Source: Longimicrobium sp.
GTDB lineage: Bacteria > Gemmatimonadota > Gemmatimonadetes > Longimicrobiales > Longimicrobiaceae
Reading direction: 5' to 3'
DNA: 64,000 nucleotides
Assembly (NCBI RefSeq): GCF_036388275.1
Contig: NZ_DASVSF010000071.1
Location: 1 to 64,000, forward strand
Notes under the pieces: generated by a model
Seen by the model: only the letters and a program-made list of their open reading frames with translations
Databases searched by the model: none
What the model was told of the DNA's origin: nothing
Translations under genes and position numbers: made by a program
Part shown: one piece after another, positions 8,243 through 17,233 of the stretch
Layout: each line of letters starts with the position of its first letter
Numbering within the stretch: position 1 is the stretch's first letter

Positions 8243-8336
8243 AGAGTCTACGTTTCGTGGACTGTTAGGCGACATGATGTTCTTGGTCAACTCGTTGGAT
8301 GCTTAAGAGTCTACAAAACGTAGACTCTTGTACAAT
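8243..8336 (+). promoter_or_regulatory. Two inverted-repeat operators and promoter of the AbiE pair
   Basis: IR2 at 8305-8329 has perfect 10-bp arms AAGAGTCTAC / GTAGACTCTT around AAAAC. IR1 at 8243-8265 is an imperfect copy (AGAGTCTACG, TTT, CGTGGACTGT). Their centres are 63 bp apart, about six helical turns. A -10-like TACAAT (8331-8336) abuts IR2, so a protein on IR2 would block it. AbiEi antitoxins are known to repress their own promoter through paired inverted repeats, which fits this layout. Confidence 0.7.
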
Positions 8337-8414
8337 GAAAACATGCTGAGTACAGTGGGGGGACAAATGAGCCGATAAAGCTCTTGGGTAAGAACAAGGT
8401 CACCGGAGAATAGT

Positions 8415-8978
8415 ATGCCGGGAGAGCGATACAACGCTGTTTACGAACTTGCCGTCGAGAATTTTGGCTACTTCACAATTGAACAGGCGACGGAAGCGAA
8501 TGTCTCGCGTAAAGCCCTCAACGCGATGACTCGGAGAGGTACCCTGGAACGGGTGAGCACGGGCTTGTATCGCGTCCCAGCGATTCCACTGTCTCCATTC
8601 TCGGAGTACATGGAGGCGAGCCTCTGGCCGCGTGGGCTCCAAGCGATCATCTCGCACGACAGCGCGCTCGTGCTCCACCAGTTGTCCGACGTGAACCCCG
8701 CACGGATTCATATTACCGTTCCAAAACGGCACCGGATTCAGCGGGCGGTTCCCAAGCTCTACAATGTACATCGAGCCGATCTGGATGCAGGGGATGTTGG
8801 GTTCGTGGAGGGAATCCCCGTCACTACGCCTGTTAGAACGATCGTGGATTGTCACCGCGCCCACCTCGGGGCTGCGCTGGTGGAACAGGCGATCGAGGAT
8901 GGAATCCGGCGGGGGGTGCTCAAGCGTGCGGAGGCCCAGTGGCTCACCACCGAGTGCCTCGGCAGAAAGGAATGCTGA
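8415..8978 (+). CDS. AbiEi-family antitoxin and transcriptional repressor
   Basis: The protein has 187 residues. The N-terminal winged-helix region (about residues 1-55: FGYFTIEQATEANVSRKALNAM, then RRGTLERVSTGLYRV) and the following domain with SHDSALVLHQLSD and TTPVRTIVDC match the type IV antitoxin AbiEi (AbiEi_4-like). Such proteins neutralise an AbiEii nucleotidyltransferase toxin and repress their operon. The ATG at 8415 follows a purine-rich CACCGGAGAATAGT. The stop overlaps the toxin start. Base composition here is visibly less GC-rich than the flanks, suggesting horizontal acquisition. Confidence 0.85.
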   Translation: MPGERYNAVYELAVENFGYFTIEQATEANVSRKALNAMTRRGTLERVSTGLYRVPAIPLSPFSEYMEASLWPRGLQAIISHDSALVLHQLSDVNPARIHITVPKRHRIQRAVPKLYNVHRADLDAGDVGFVEGIPVTTPVRTIVDCHRAHLGAALVEQAIEDGIRRGVLKRAEAQWLTTECLGRKEC

Positions 8979-9835
8979 TGACGGAGTCGGGGCGCCTGAG
9001 AAGGCCGACTACACCGAAAACAAAAACGGTGCTCGATCAAATGGTGGGCCGGTACTCAAAGCATTATCAGATCCCACAAGCGCGAATCCGGAACTGGATC
9101 TCGTTCATGGTAGTGGCTGGGGCGCTGGAGCGCGTGAGTGATGAGCGCGGTACCACAGCATTTGTGGTGAAGGGCGGCGTCGCGCTGGAGCTTCGGTTAC
9201 GCATGCGAGCGCGTGCAACCAAGGACTTCGACGCGGTTTTCCGTCACGAGTTCGGCGAGTTGACCGACGTGCTGGACCGCGCCTTCGCGGAGCCATATGG
9301 TGACTTCCGCTTCGAACGCCTGGGCGAGGCACGCGATCTGAGAGGGAAGGCGACGCGCCTCGAAGTACGCGTCGAGTATCGCGGGAAAGCATGGGCGACG
9401 GTCCAACTCGAGGTTTCGGTGGCCAAAGGACACGTTGTCGAATCCGAACGGGTGCGAGCGACAGACCTCTCGGAACTGGGACTGGACGGTCCCGAGTTTA
9501 TCCCCTGTCTTTCTGCACGGTTCCAGATTGCGCAGAAGATTCACGCGGTCACGACACCAGAGCGGGAGGGACGGGAAAATACTCGACATCGGGATCTTGT
9601 AGACTTGTGGCTGCTGCGGGAACTCGGAACCGAACTGAGCGATTTGCGGAGTGCCTGCGAGGAGGTATTCCTGACGCGAGGGATGCACTCGTGGCCGCCC
9701 GAGGTGCGAGTGCCGGAGGAGTGGGCAGAGCCGTTCTTTCGCCTTGCTCACGAGATCGGCATGCCGATACAGGACGTGCATGAAGCAGCGGCCGGCCTGC
9801 GGGAGTGGATTGCGGAGATCGATAGGGCGAAGTGA
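8978..9835 (+). CDS. AbiEii-type nucleotidyltransferase toxin
   Basis: The protein has 285 residues. The nucleotidyltransferase core is visible as FVVKGGVALELRL followed by the acidic pair in TKDFDAVF, the pattern of the AbiEii/AbiGii family. A later HRDLVDLWLL segment also fits this family. Toxins of this type transfer nucleotides to target RNA and arrest growth, protecting against phage or stabilising the island. ATG 8978 is preferred because AAGG (8967-8970) lies 7 nt upstream; an ATG at 8972 is too close to that site. It overlaps the antitoxin stop by 1 nt. Confidence 0.85.
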   Translation: MTESGRLRRPTTPKTKTVLDQMVGRYSKHYQIPQARIRNWISFMVVAGALERVSDERGTTAFVVKGGVALELRLRMRARATKDFDAVFRHEFGELTDVLDRAFAEPYGDFRFERLGEARDLRGKATRLEVRVEYRGKAWATVQLEVSVAKGHVVESERVRATDLSELGLDGPEFIPCLSARFQIAQKIHAVTTPEREGRENTRHRDLVDLWLLRELGTELSDLRSACEEVFLTRGMHSWPPEVRVPEEWAEPFFRLAHEIGMPIQDVHEAAAGLREWIAEIDRAK

Positions 9836-9841
9836 CACCCC

Positions 9842-9859
9842 AGGCAAACCCGTTTGCCT
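9842..9859 (+). terminator. Small palindrome after the toxin gene
   Basis: Arms AGGCAAAC and GTTTGCCT are separated by 2 nt, right after the AbiEii stop. There is no T-run, so it is a weak terminator or simply the boundary of the acquired segment. Confidence 0.35.
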
Positions 9860-9925
9860 CGCCGCCCACGCACCGCCATCTTGCCGATGCCGATTCGCGG
9901 CGCGTATGACAACGATGGAGGGACG

Positions 9926-10369
9926 ATGGCCGAAGGACTGCTGCCGGTGGGGAGCGAGGCGCCGGTGTTCACGGCGGAAACGACGGAGGGCGGGCGCGTC
10001 GCGCTCCCCGACTTTCGTGGGAAGCAGGCGGTGCTGCTGATGTTCTATCCCCAGGACGACACGCCCGGCTGCACCCGGCAGATGTGCACCGCCCGCGACG
10101 AGGGCTCGCGCTACGCCGAGGCCGGAATCGTCCGCTTCGGGGTGAACCCCGGCAGCCTTTCCAGCCATCGCGAGTTCGTGACCAAGTACTCGCTGGATTT
10201 TCCCCTGATCGTGGACCAGGACGCGGAGATCGCGTCTGCGTACGGCGTCCTCCGAGCGGGCGACGAGGTGGGGCGAGCGACGTACCTGATCGACCGCGAC
10301 GGGCGCATCGCCTACGCGGCCGCCGGCGCGCACGGGGCCGACGAGGTGCTGGAGGCGCTGCGTGGCTGA
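9926..10369 (+). CDS. bcp: Peroxiredoxin, Bcp/PrxQ type
   Basis: The protein has 147 residues. It is a thiol peroxidase of the AhpC/TSA fold. The active site reads FYPQDDTPGCTRQMC: peroxidatic Cys in TPGCT and a resolving Cys five residues later, the classical atypical 2-Cys Bcp arrangement. The ATG at 9926 is chosen for the GGAGGG 5 nt upstream; a longer frame from 9854 lacks one. It overlaps the next gene by 8 nt, so the peroxidase and the MBL hydrolase are co-translated. Confidence 0.93.
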   Translation: MAEGLLPVGSEAPVFTAETTEGGRVALPDFRGKQAVLLMFYPQDDTPGCTRQMCTARDEGSRYAEAGIVRFGVNPGSLSSHREFVTKYSLDFPLIVDQDAEIASAYGVLRAGDEVGRATYLIDRDGRIAYAAAGAHGADEVLEALRG

Positions 10370-11030
10370 GGGCCGCGGCGAGGTGGCGGTCCGCTCCTTT
10401 ACCGGCGGCGCCTTCGCCCAGAACACCTACCTGGTGTACTGCGCACGGACCCATGCCGGCATCCTGGTAGACCCGGGAGCCGCCACCGCCCAGGCGCTGC
10501 AGGCCGCGCGTGCCGCCGGGGTGACCATCGAGCAGATCGTGCTGACCCACGCGCACCTGGACCACGTGGAGGGCATCCCCGTCGCCCGGGCGGAGATCGA
10601 CGCGCCCATCCTGCTGCATCCCGACGACATGATGCTGTACGGCGCGGCCCCCACGCAGGCTTCCTGGTTCGGGATGAGGATGGACCCCCTGCCGCCCGTG
10701 GACGGAGAGCTGGCTCACGGCGGAGTGGTTTCGTTCGGCGACTGCAAGATGGCGGTGCGCCTGGCGCCGGGACATGCGCCGGGGCACGTGATCCTGGTGG
10801 GCGACGGCGTGGCGGTCGTGGGCGATGTGATCTTCAACGGCTCCATCGGCCGGACGGACCTTCCGGGGGGCGATCTTGGTACGCTGATGACGTCCATCCG
10901 CGAGCAGGTGCTGACCCTGCCGGATGAAACCACGCTGCACACCGGCCACGGCGACGACACCACCGTGGGCCACGAGCGCCGAACCAACCCGTTCGTCACC
11001 GGCGTGTACGGCGGCGGCGGGTTCGCCTGA
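10362..11030 (+). CDS. MBL-fold metallo-hydrolase (glyoxalase II-like)
   Basis: The protein has 222 residues starting at a GTG inside the end of bcp. The di-metal motif HAHLDH is present, with further ligand His residues in PGHAPGH and the C-terminal HTGHGDDT. The overall pattern is that of YcbL/glyoxalase II-like hydrolases, which cleave thioesters such as hydroxyacyl-glutathione or analogous thiols. Coupling with a peroxiredoxin suggests a thiol or detoxification role; the substrate is not evident. Confidence 0.88.
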   Translation: MAEGRGEVAVRSFTGGAFAQNTYLVYCARTHAGILVDPGAATAQALQAARAAGVTIEQIVLTHAHLDHVEGIPVARAEIDAPILLHPDDMMLYGAAPTQASWFGMRMDPLPPVDGELAHGGVVSFGDCKMAVRLAPGHAPGHVILVGDGVAVVGDVIFNGSIGRTDLPGGDLGTLMTSIREQVLTLPDETTLHTGHGDDTTVGHERRTNPFVTGVYGGGGFA

Positions 11031-11058
11031 TCCGCCGATTCCCCTGATCGCATCTGAC

Positions 11059-11655
11059 ATGCGTCGACTCCTGTTTGCCGCGGCGCTCCTCCTGGCCGCC
11101 CCGCTCCAGGCCCAGGTGGTCCTGGCCGACACGCTCGTGCGCGATTCCGTCCGCGCGCAGGCTGACTCGGTATGGGTGGTGGACGAGGAGCGCGTCAACG
11201 CATACCTCGGCGACTTGGTGAGCATCGAGGGTGTGGCGTGGATCGCGGCACTGGGGCTTTGGGACCACGTGCGCACCGAGCCCGACGAGTGGGGCGGCGG
11301 CGCCGATGCGCTGGCCGCGCGCATCCTGTCTCGCAGCGGCGGGCACGTGGTCCGCACGTCGGTCCACCACGGCTTGGCTGCGGCGCTGGGACGTACGACG
11401 GAGTACCGCCCGTGCGGCTGCGACGGGCCGGAGCGGCGGATCGCGTACGCCATCACCGAAACGTTCACCGACTACGACGTGCAGGGGCGGCGGCGCCTTT
11501 CCACCCCCTTCCTGGCCGGCACCTACGCGGGCGCCCTCGCCCCCGTCCTCTGGCACCCGGACGCCGACGCCGCGGAAGCGCTTCAGTCGGGCACCATCTC
11601 CCTCGTCTGGGCCATCGCCAACAACATCCTGAACGAGCTATGGGCATCGCCCTGA
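11059..11655 (+). CDS. Secreted protein of unknown function
   Basis: The protein has 198 residues. The ATG at 11059 opens a clear signal peptide (MRRLLFAAALLLAAPLQAQ, cleavage after AQA or nearby). The mature part has a Cys pair in RPCGCDG and a C-terminal segment SLVWAIANNILNELWASP. No family is recognised. It follows the MBL gene by 28 nt and precedes purN by about 120 nt. Periplasmic or surface location is inferred from the signal only. Confidence 0.7.
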   Translation: MRRLLFAAALLLAAPLQAQVVLADTLVRDSVRAQADSVWVVDEERVNAYLGDLVSIEGVAWIAALGLWDHVRTEPDEWGGGADALAARILSRSGGHVVRTSVHHGLAAALGRTTEYRPCGCDGPERRIAYAITETFTDYDVQGRRRLSTPFLAGTYAGALAPVLWHPDADAAEALQSGTISLVWAIANNILNELWASP

Positions 11656-11777
11656 GCCCGGCGACCTGCATCCGCTCAGCGCACTTTCGTCCCGCCTCGC
11701 CCGCCACTCCCGCTCGTTGACGGCTCCGGACGCCCGGTCTACATTCGCCGCGCAATTTTCCCGTTCCGGAGAGCCAC

Positions 11778-12476
11778 TTGCCCGATCCCGCACGCCTCGC
11801 CGTTCTCGCTAGCGGCGGGGGCAGCAACCTGCAGGCGCTGATCGACCGCTTTCACCGCGACCCGGCCAGGGCCCCGGCGCGTGTGGAACTGGTGGTCGGC
11901 AGCCGCGCGGGGATCGGCGCGCTGGCGCGGGCGGAGCACGCGGGCGTGCCGCACGTTGCCCTGGACGCGCGCGAGCTCGGCGCCGACGCATTCCGCGATC
12001 GGCTGCTGGACGCGCTGGATGCGCACGGCATCGGCCTGGTGGTCCTCGCCGGGTGGCTGACGCTGCTTCCGGCCGAGGTGGTGGCGCGCTACGCGGGGCG
12101 GATGATCAACGTGCATCCCGCGCTGCTGCCGGCCTTCGGGGGCCACGGGATGTACGGGATGCGCGTTCACCGCGCCGTCATCGCAGCCGGCGTGCGCGTT
12201 TCGGGCGCGACGGTGCACCTGGTGGACGAGCGCTACGACGAGGGCGCCATCCTCGCACAGTGGCCCGTCCCCGTGCTCCCCGGCGACACGGCGGAAACCC
12301 TTGCCGCCCGCGTCCTGGCGGTGGAGCACCGCATCCTGCCGCTGACCGTCGCGGCGCTCACGGGGGGACGCACGGCTGCGAGTCCGACCGCTCCGCTGGC
12401 GTTCGACCTGGTGCCTTCGCTGATTCCCGTCGACGGCTCCATCGCCAGGACGATGCACCTGCCCGACGGGCACTGA
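11778..12476 (+). CDS. purN: Phosphoribosylglycinamide formyltransferase
   Basis: The protein has 232 residues. It transfers a formyl group from 10-formyl-THF to GAR in purine synthesis. The start is a TTG at 11778, supported by GGAG 6 nt upstream and by the conserved N-terminus LAVLASGGGSNLQAL (phosphate loop). The catalytic triad region is visible as INVHPALLPAF (Asn111, His113) and the later VDERYDEGAIL (Asp150). It is slightly longer than E. coli PurN because of a C-terminal extension. It sits 23 nt before purH, so the two purine enzymes form an operon. Confidence 0.95.
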   Translation: MPDPARLAVLASGGGSNLQALIDRFHRDPARAPARVELVVGSRAGIGALARAEHAGVPHVALDARELGADAFRDRLLDALDAHGIGLVVLAGWLTLLPAEVVARYAGRMINVHPALLPAFGGHGMYGMRVHRAVIAAGVRVSGATVHLVDERYDEGAILAQWPVPVLPGDTAETLAARVLAVEHRILPLTVAALTGGRTAASPTAPLAFDLVPSLIPVDGSIARTMHLPDGH

Positions 12477-12499
12477 TCCAGATCCAGAGGACCTACGAA

Positions 12500-14065
12500 A
12501 TGCCGCGGGCACTGCTCAGCGTATCCGACAAGACGGGCGTGGTGGACCTTGCCCGCGAGCTCCACGGGCGGGGATGGACCCTGCTTTCCACCGGCGGCAC
12601 GGCGCGCGCTCTTCGCGATGCGGGGCTGCCGGTCACCGAGGTCAGCGAGGTGACCGGCCACCCGGAGATGATGGACGGCCGCGTGAAGACGCTGCACCCC
12701 GCCGTCCACGCCGGCCTGCTGGGCCGCCGCGGCCACGCGGACGACGCCGCGCAAATGCAGGCGCACGGCTACGAGCCCATCGACCTCGTGGCCGTGAACC
12801 TCTACCCCTTCCGCGAGACCGTCGCCCGGCCCGACGCCACGCTCGACGAGGCGATCGAAAACATCGACATCGGCGGCCCGTCCATGCTGCGCTCCGCCGC
12901 CAAGAACCACGCGGGCGTCTGGGTGGTCATCGACCCCGCCGACTACGCGCGCGTGCTCGCCGCGATCGACGCGGGGGGCGAGGAGCTGGCGCTTCGCCGC
13001 GAGCTGGCGGCAAAGGTCTACGCGCACACCTCGGAATACGACCGCGCCATCACGGAGTACCTGGCCCGGACGATGGCGGGAGAGGGCGGGGGATCGGCCG
13101 ATGCGTTCCCGTCCGCCGTCCAGCTGCGGCTGACCAAGGTGCAGGACCTTCGCTACGGCGAGAACCCCGACCAGCCCGCCGCGTTCTACCGCGAGGAGGG
13201 GGCGAGCGGGGGACTGGCGGAACTGCGGCAGATCCACGGCAAGGCGCTGTCGTTCAACAACCTGCTGGACGTGGACGGCGCCCTGCTGGCCATCTCGGCG
13301 TGGGAGGGCAGCGGGCTGGCGGCGTGCGCCATCATCAAGCACACCACGCCGTGCGGCATCGCCGTCGGTGCGGACGCGCCCGAGGCCTACCGCAAGGCGC
13401 TGATGACGGATCCCACCAGCGCCTTCGGCTCGGTGATCGCCTTCAACGTTCCCGTGACGGAAGAAGCGGCCGTGCTGCTGCGCCCCAACTTCGTCGAGGC
13501 CATCGTCGCCCCCTCCTTCGTGGAGGCTGGACTGCGGCTGCTGACGGAAAAGAAGAACCTGCGCCTGCTCGAGATTCCGCGCCTCGCATCCAACGCAAAC
13601 GAGCTGGACTGGAAGCGCGTTCGGGGGGGATTCGTGGCGCAGACGCGGCTGGGGATGGGCTTTCCCGAGGACGGCTGGCGCGTGGTCACGCAGCGGCAGC
13701 CGTCGGCGGGCGAGATGGACGACCTGCGCTTCGCCTGGCGCGCCGTGGCCTCGGTGAAATCGAACGCGATCCTGCTGGCGCGCGACGGCATGGCGCTGGG
13801 GATCGGGGCGGGGCAGATGAGCCGCGTGGATTCGTCGCGCATCGCGGTGATGAAGGCGCGCGACAACGGGTTCGATTTTCAAGGCGCGGCGCTGGGCTCG
13901 GACGCGTTCTTCCCCTTCCGCGACGGCGTGGACGCCGCGGCCGAAGCGGGGGTGCGCGGCATCATCCAGCCGGGCGGCTCCGTGCGCGATGCGGAGGTGA
14001 TCGCGGCGGCGGACGAGCACGGCATCGCGATGGTGTTCACCGGGCGCAGGCTGTTCCGGCACTGA
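12500..14065 (+). CDS. purH: Bifunctional AICAR formyltransferase / IMP cyclohydrolase
   Basis: The protein has 521 residues, the usual length for PurH. It catalyses the last two steps of IMP synthesis. The N-terminal MGS-like cyclohydrolase domain (about 1-200) starts ALLSVSDKTGVVDLAREL and includes EVTGHPEMMDGRVKTLHP. The C-terminal transformylase carries the active-site Lys-His pair in IIKHTTPCGIAVG (residues 280-281) and ends with the typical FTGRRLFRH. The ATG at 12500 has a weak AGAGGA upstream. It is co-transcribed with purN. Confidence 0.97.
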   Translation: MPRALLSVSDKTGVVDLARELHGRGWTLLSTGGTARALRDAGLPVTEVSEVTGHPEMMDGRVKTLHPAVHAGLLGRRGHADDAAQMQAHGYEPIDLVAVNLYPFRETVARPDATLDEAIENIDIGGPSMLRSAAKNHAGVWVVIDPADYARVLAAIDAGGEELALRRELAAKVYAHTSEYDRAITEYLARTMAGEGGGSADAFPSAVQLRLTKVQDLRYGENPDQPAAFYREEGASGGLAELRQIHGKALSFNNLLDVDGALLAISAWEGSGLAACAIIKHTTPCGIAVGADAPEAYRKALMTDPTSAFGSVIAFNVPVTEEAAVLLRPNFVEAIVAPSFVEAGLRLLTEKKNLRLLEIPRLASNANELDWKRVRGGFVAQTRLGMGFPEDGWRVVTQRQPSAGEMDDLRFAWRAVASVKSNAILLARDGMALGIGAGQMSRVDSSRIAVMKARDNGFDFQGAALGSDAFFPFRDGVDAAAEAGVRGIIQPGGSVRDAEVIAAADEHGIAMVFTGRRLFRH

Positions 14066-14549
14066 GCTTTGGGCTGAGGTGCGACGCGGGGACAGAGCAG
14101 GGCCTCGGTCCCGCTGGGCCCTCACCGGCCGCGCTGACACGCGTGCCACCCTCTCCCACAAACAGCGTGGGAGAGGGGGTATACTTCTGGCTCGAGGCGT
14201 GGGTGGGCAGGTCCGGTGCTCGGGCCGGCGCCCCCCATCCCCAGCCCTTCCCCCGCAAACTGCGCGGGGGAAGGGAGTCAGTTGAGCGCGCGGGGCCAGC
14301 CGGAGCGCAATCGAATTCTCCTCTCCCCCACGGGGTTTATGGGGGAGAGGCCGGGAGTGGGGGGCGGCCGTGGTGTGCGCCCGTGTCAGCCGCGCCGCAA
14401 CAAAGGCCTCTCCGTCCGCTGCGTGGAGGGGCCCGAGGCGGGGCGCGTTTGACGCCGCATGGCCCGCGCCCTAGAATGCGCGGCGTTTTTCCACCGCCGA
14501 GCCCGCGCGAAACCCGCGCGCCGCGAAGCGCCGAACGGACGGGCAACGA
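14066..14549. repeat. Intergenic repeat block before larC
   Basis: There is no gene here. A segment of about 55 bp (about 14118-14172: GGGCCCTCACC, then CGCGCTGACACGCGTGCC) recurs almost identically at about 26471-26525. Three hairpin units follow, at about 14153-14175, 14245-14275 and 14320-14350, of the CCTTCCCCCGC / CTCTCCCCC type. The last 100 bp before the larC start look unique and should hold its promoter, but no clear -35/-10 pair was seen. Confidence 0.8.
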
Positions 14550-15719
14550 GTGCGCGGACTGATCTTCGACCCCTTCGCCGGGGTCAGCGGCGACATGACC
14601 GTCGCCGCGCTGCTGGACCTGGGGCTGCCGCTGGAGTGGCTCCAGCGCTTCGTCGCGGACCTGAACCTGGGCGACATCGGCGTGAGCGCCGAGCGCGTGG
14701 ACCGCAAGGGGATCGCTGCGACCAGGCTGGTGCTGAACCTGCCTCACGAGCACGCGCACCGGCACCTGCACCACGTCGTAAAGATCATCGAGGGCACCCG
14801 CGTGAGCCCCGAGGTGCGCGACCGTGCGGTGCACGCGTTCACGCTTCTTGCTGAGGCCGAAGCCGCGGTGCACGGTACCACGGTGCAAAAGGTGCACTTT
14901 CACGAGGTGGGGGCGCTGGACGCCATCATCGACGTGCTGTGCGCCGTTGCCGGGTGCCACGAGCTGGGCGCGACCGAGTTCTACACCCGCCCGGTGGCGC
15001 TGGGGCGGGGGTGGGTAGACATGGCGCACGGAAACTTTCCCGTGCCGCCGCCCGCGGTGCTCAAGCTGCTGGCGGGCATCCCCGTGCGCGACCCCGAGTT
15101 CGAGGGCGAGTGCACCACGCCCACGGGCGCCGCGCTGGTCAAGGCGCTGACCAACGGCGCGCCGCCGCCCGTGACCTTCACGCCGCTGGCGAACGGGTTC
15201 GGCGCGGGAACGCGCGACCCGCAGGACCGGCCCAACGTGCTGCGCCTGATCCTCGTCGAGCCGCAAGCCGGGGGCGAGGACGCGGTGATGGTGGTGCAGT
15301 GCGACGTCGACGACCTGCCCCCCGAGTACGTGCCCGCGCTGCTGCAGGCCGTGCTGGACGCGGGCGCGGCCGACTGCTCGGCGCAGCCGCTGGTGATGAA
15401 GAAGGGGCGCACGGGCGTCCGCATCGAGGCGCTGTCCGAGCCGGGGGCGCTCGACGCGGTGCAGGCCGCTCTCTTCCGGGCGGGAACCACCATCGGCCTG
15501 CGGTTCTGGCCGGCGGCGCGGCGCACCCTGCCGCGGCGGATGGAAGCAGTGACGTGGCGCGGGCAGGAGATCCGGGTGAAGCGTTCGGCGCTCCCCGGTG
15601 GCGGCGAGCGCGCCAAGCCGGAGTTCGACGACGTGGCGCGCGCCGCCGCGAACCTGGGGATCACTCCCCTGGAGGCGTACCGGGGCCTGCTGGCCGACGG
15701 CGTGGCCCGGGAACAGTGA
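14550..15719 (+). CDS. larC: LarC-type nickel-pincer cofactor nickel chelatase
   Basis: The protein has 389 residues from a GTG start. LarC inserts nickel into the pyridinium bis-thiocarboxylate mononucleotide that becomes the cofactor of lactate racemase-type enzymes. The diagnostic N-terminus FDPFAGVSGDMTVAALLDLG and the KVHFHEVGALDAIIDV motif are present, as are a His-rich stretch (HEHAHRHLHH) likely to bind metal and the TPTGAALVKAL segment. No frameshift between the two halves is seen, unlike the split larC1/larC2 of some lactobacilli. larA, larB and larE are not in the window, so its client enzyme lies elsewhere. Confidence 0.92.
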   Translation: MRGLIFDPFAGVSGDMTVAALLDLGLPLEWLQRFVADLNLGDIGVSAERVDRKGIAATRLVLNLPHEHAHRHLHHVVKIIEGTRVSPEVRDRAVHAFTLLAEAEAAVHGTTVQKVHFHEVGALDAIIDVLCAVAGCHELGATEFYTRPVALGRGWVDMAHGNFPVPPPAVLKLLAGIPVRDPEFEGECTTPTGAALVKALTNGAPPPVTFTPLANGFGAGTRDPQDRPNVLRLILVEPQAGGEDAVMVVQCDVDDLPPEYVPALLQAVLDAGAADCSAQPLVMKKGRTGVRIEALSEPGALDAVQAALFRAGTTIGLRFWPAARRTLPRRMEAVTWRGQEIRVKRSALPGGGERAKPEFDDVARAAANLGITPLEAYRGLLADGVAREQ

Positions 15720-15792
15720 ACCGGCCGGATGCGTCCGGCCCGTATCGGCCCGCTCCCGGCGGAGCGGGCTTTTCCACCAACGGAGGATGCTG

Positions 15793-17055
15793 ATGAAGAT
15801 CGATCGTGGCCTGGCCGTGGTGCTGGGCGGCGTGCTGGCGGCGGCTGCCTGCGCCCCCGCCGCCGGAACCGGTGGGGGCGCGGGCCCGCGTATCACGGTG
15901 CCCGTTCCGAGCGTCACCTGCGCGAGCGGGCCCCTGACCAGCTTTGCGCAAGCCGACTCCGCGGCCAGCTCCATGGCCCTGGTGGGCACCATGGCCGACT
16001 CGGCACAGGGCCCGGCGTACGCCTCGGCACTGGCGCAGGCGCGGCGCGCGGTCGCAGCGCAGCCCGAGAACGCTTACGCGCAGTACCTGGCGGGCCAGGC
16101 GGCGCTCCTGACGGGCGACTTCGCCGCCTCCGCCACCTATCTCGCCCGCTCGGAGCAGCTCTGCCCCGAGCTGGGCGTGTACGACATCAACCGGCTGCAG
16201 GCGGCGGGGGCGGGCAACGCCTTCAACGCCGCCACCGGGCTGCTGCAGGCGGGTGACACCACGGCCGCCATCGGCAGCCTGGAAACGGCCATCGCGCTGG
16301 ACCCCAACGCCTACGCGGCCGAGTTCTACCTGGGGCTGATCAACTTCCAGCGCCAGAACACCGGCGAGGCCGTCACGCGCTGGCGCCGGGTGCTGCAGCT
16401 GCTGGAAACGATGCCGGCCGACACGTCGGCGGCGGAAAACCAGCAGCGCCTGGACGTGCGCGGCAACGTGGTGAACGCCATGGTGCTGGCCGGCGTGCAA
16501 TACCTGCAGCGGGAGCAGAACGAGCCCGCCATCCCGCTGCTGCAGGAGCTCACCCGGACGGTGCCCAACAGCGCCGATGCCTGGTACCACCTGGCGCTTG
16601 CCCAGTACAACCTGGAGCGCTGGAGCGACCTGGTGGCGTCCGGCCAGCGCGCCGTAGAGGTGGCGCCGCTCAGCTACGGCGCGTGGCTGCTGTATTACAA
16701 CGCCTACGCGGGCCAGGCGCAGGCCGCCTCCGAGGCCAACCAGACGGCGCGTGCCAACGAGCTCAGCCGGCAGGCCACGCAGGTGCGCACCCGCAGCGAG
16801 GCACTTCCGCTGCGCATCGAGGGGCTGTCGATCGACGTGGGAGACGAGGCCACCGCCATCACCGGCACCGCCGTCGGCACGGGGCGCGCGGCCCCGGTCA
16901 CGGTGGAGTTCACGCTGTACGGAGTGACGGGAACGCTGGGCACGGGACAGGTGACCATCACCCCGCCCGCGAAGGACCAGCGCGCCCCGTTCAACCTCAC
17001 GGTCGCCAACACCCGCCCCATCACGGGCTACAGCTACCGGGTCGTGGGGCAGTAA
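15793..17055 (+). CDS. TPR-repeat lipoprotein
   Basis: The protein has 420 residues. ATG 15793 is preferred because GGAGG (15782-15786) sits 6 nt upstream; the ATG at 15787 is too close. A lipobox AAAC follows a hydrophobic signal. Residues about 75-330 form TPR-like helical pairs (for example AYAQYLAGQAALLTGDFAAS, then AYAAEFYLGLINFQRQNTGE, and DAWYHLALAQYNLERWSDLV). The last 90 residues look like a beta-sandwich. It is probably a periplasmic scaffold or assembly factor; partners are unknown. It follows larC by about 70 nt. Confidence 0.8.
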   Translation: MKIDRGLAVVLGGVLAAAACAPAAGTGGGAGPRITVPVPSVTCASGPLTSFAQADSAASSMALVGTMADSAQGPAYASALAQARRAVAAQPENAYAQYLAGQAALLTGDFAASATYLARSEQLCPELGVYDINRLQAAGAGNAFNAATGLLQAGDTTAAIGSLETAIALDPNAYAAEFYLGLINFQRQNTGEAVTRWRRVLQLLETMPADTSAAENQQRLDVRGNVVNAMVLAGVQYLQREQNEPAIPLLQELTRTVPNSADAWYHLALAQYNLERWSDLVASGQRAVEVAPLSYGAWLLYYNAYAGQAQAASEANQTARANELSRQATQVRTRSEALPLRIEGLSIDVGDEATAITGTAVGTGRAAPVTVEFTLYGVTGTLGTGQVTITPPAKDQRAPFNLTVANTRPITGYSYRVVGQ

Positions 17056-17233
17056 CCAGTACCGGCAGCAACGAAAGCAGCCGCGGCCGGTGGGGAACGA
17101 GTCCCCGCCGGCCGCGGTCGCTTTCTTTCCGATTCTCCGCGTTCGGGTTCCCTCCTACCTCTCTGCACGCTTCTTGCGCCTCCGGACGCCCGCGGCACCG
17201 TCGCCGCGGCCCCCACGTCCGGAGACCCGATCC

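Noticed and set aside
7867..8268. 133-codon frame across the phoU downstream gap
   Set aside because: It crosses the strong terminator and the hairpin cluster, and its translation has no protein-like pattern. The structured-RNA reading explains the region better.
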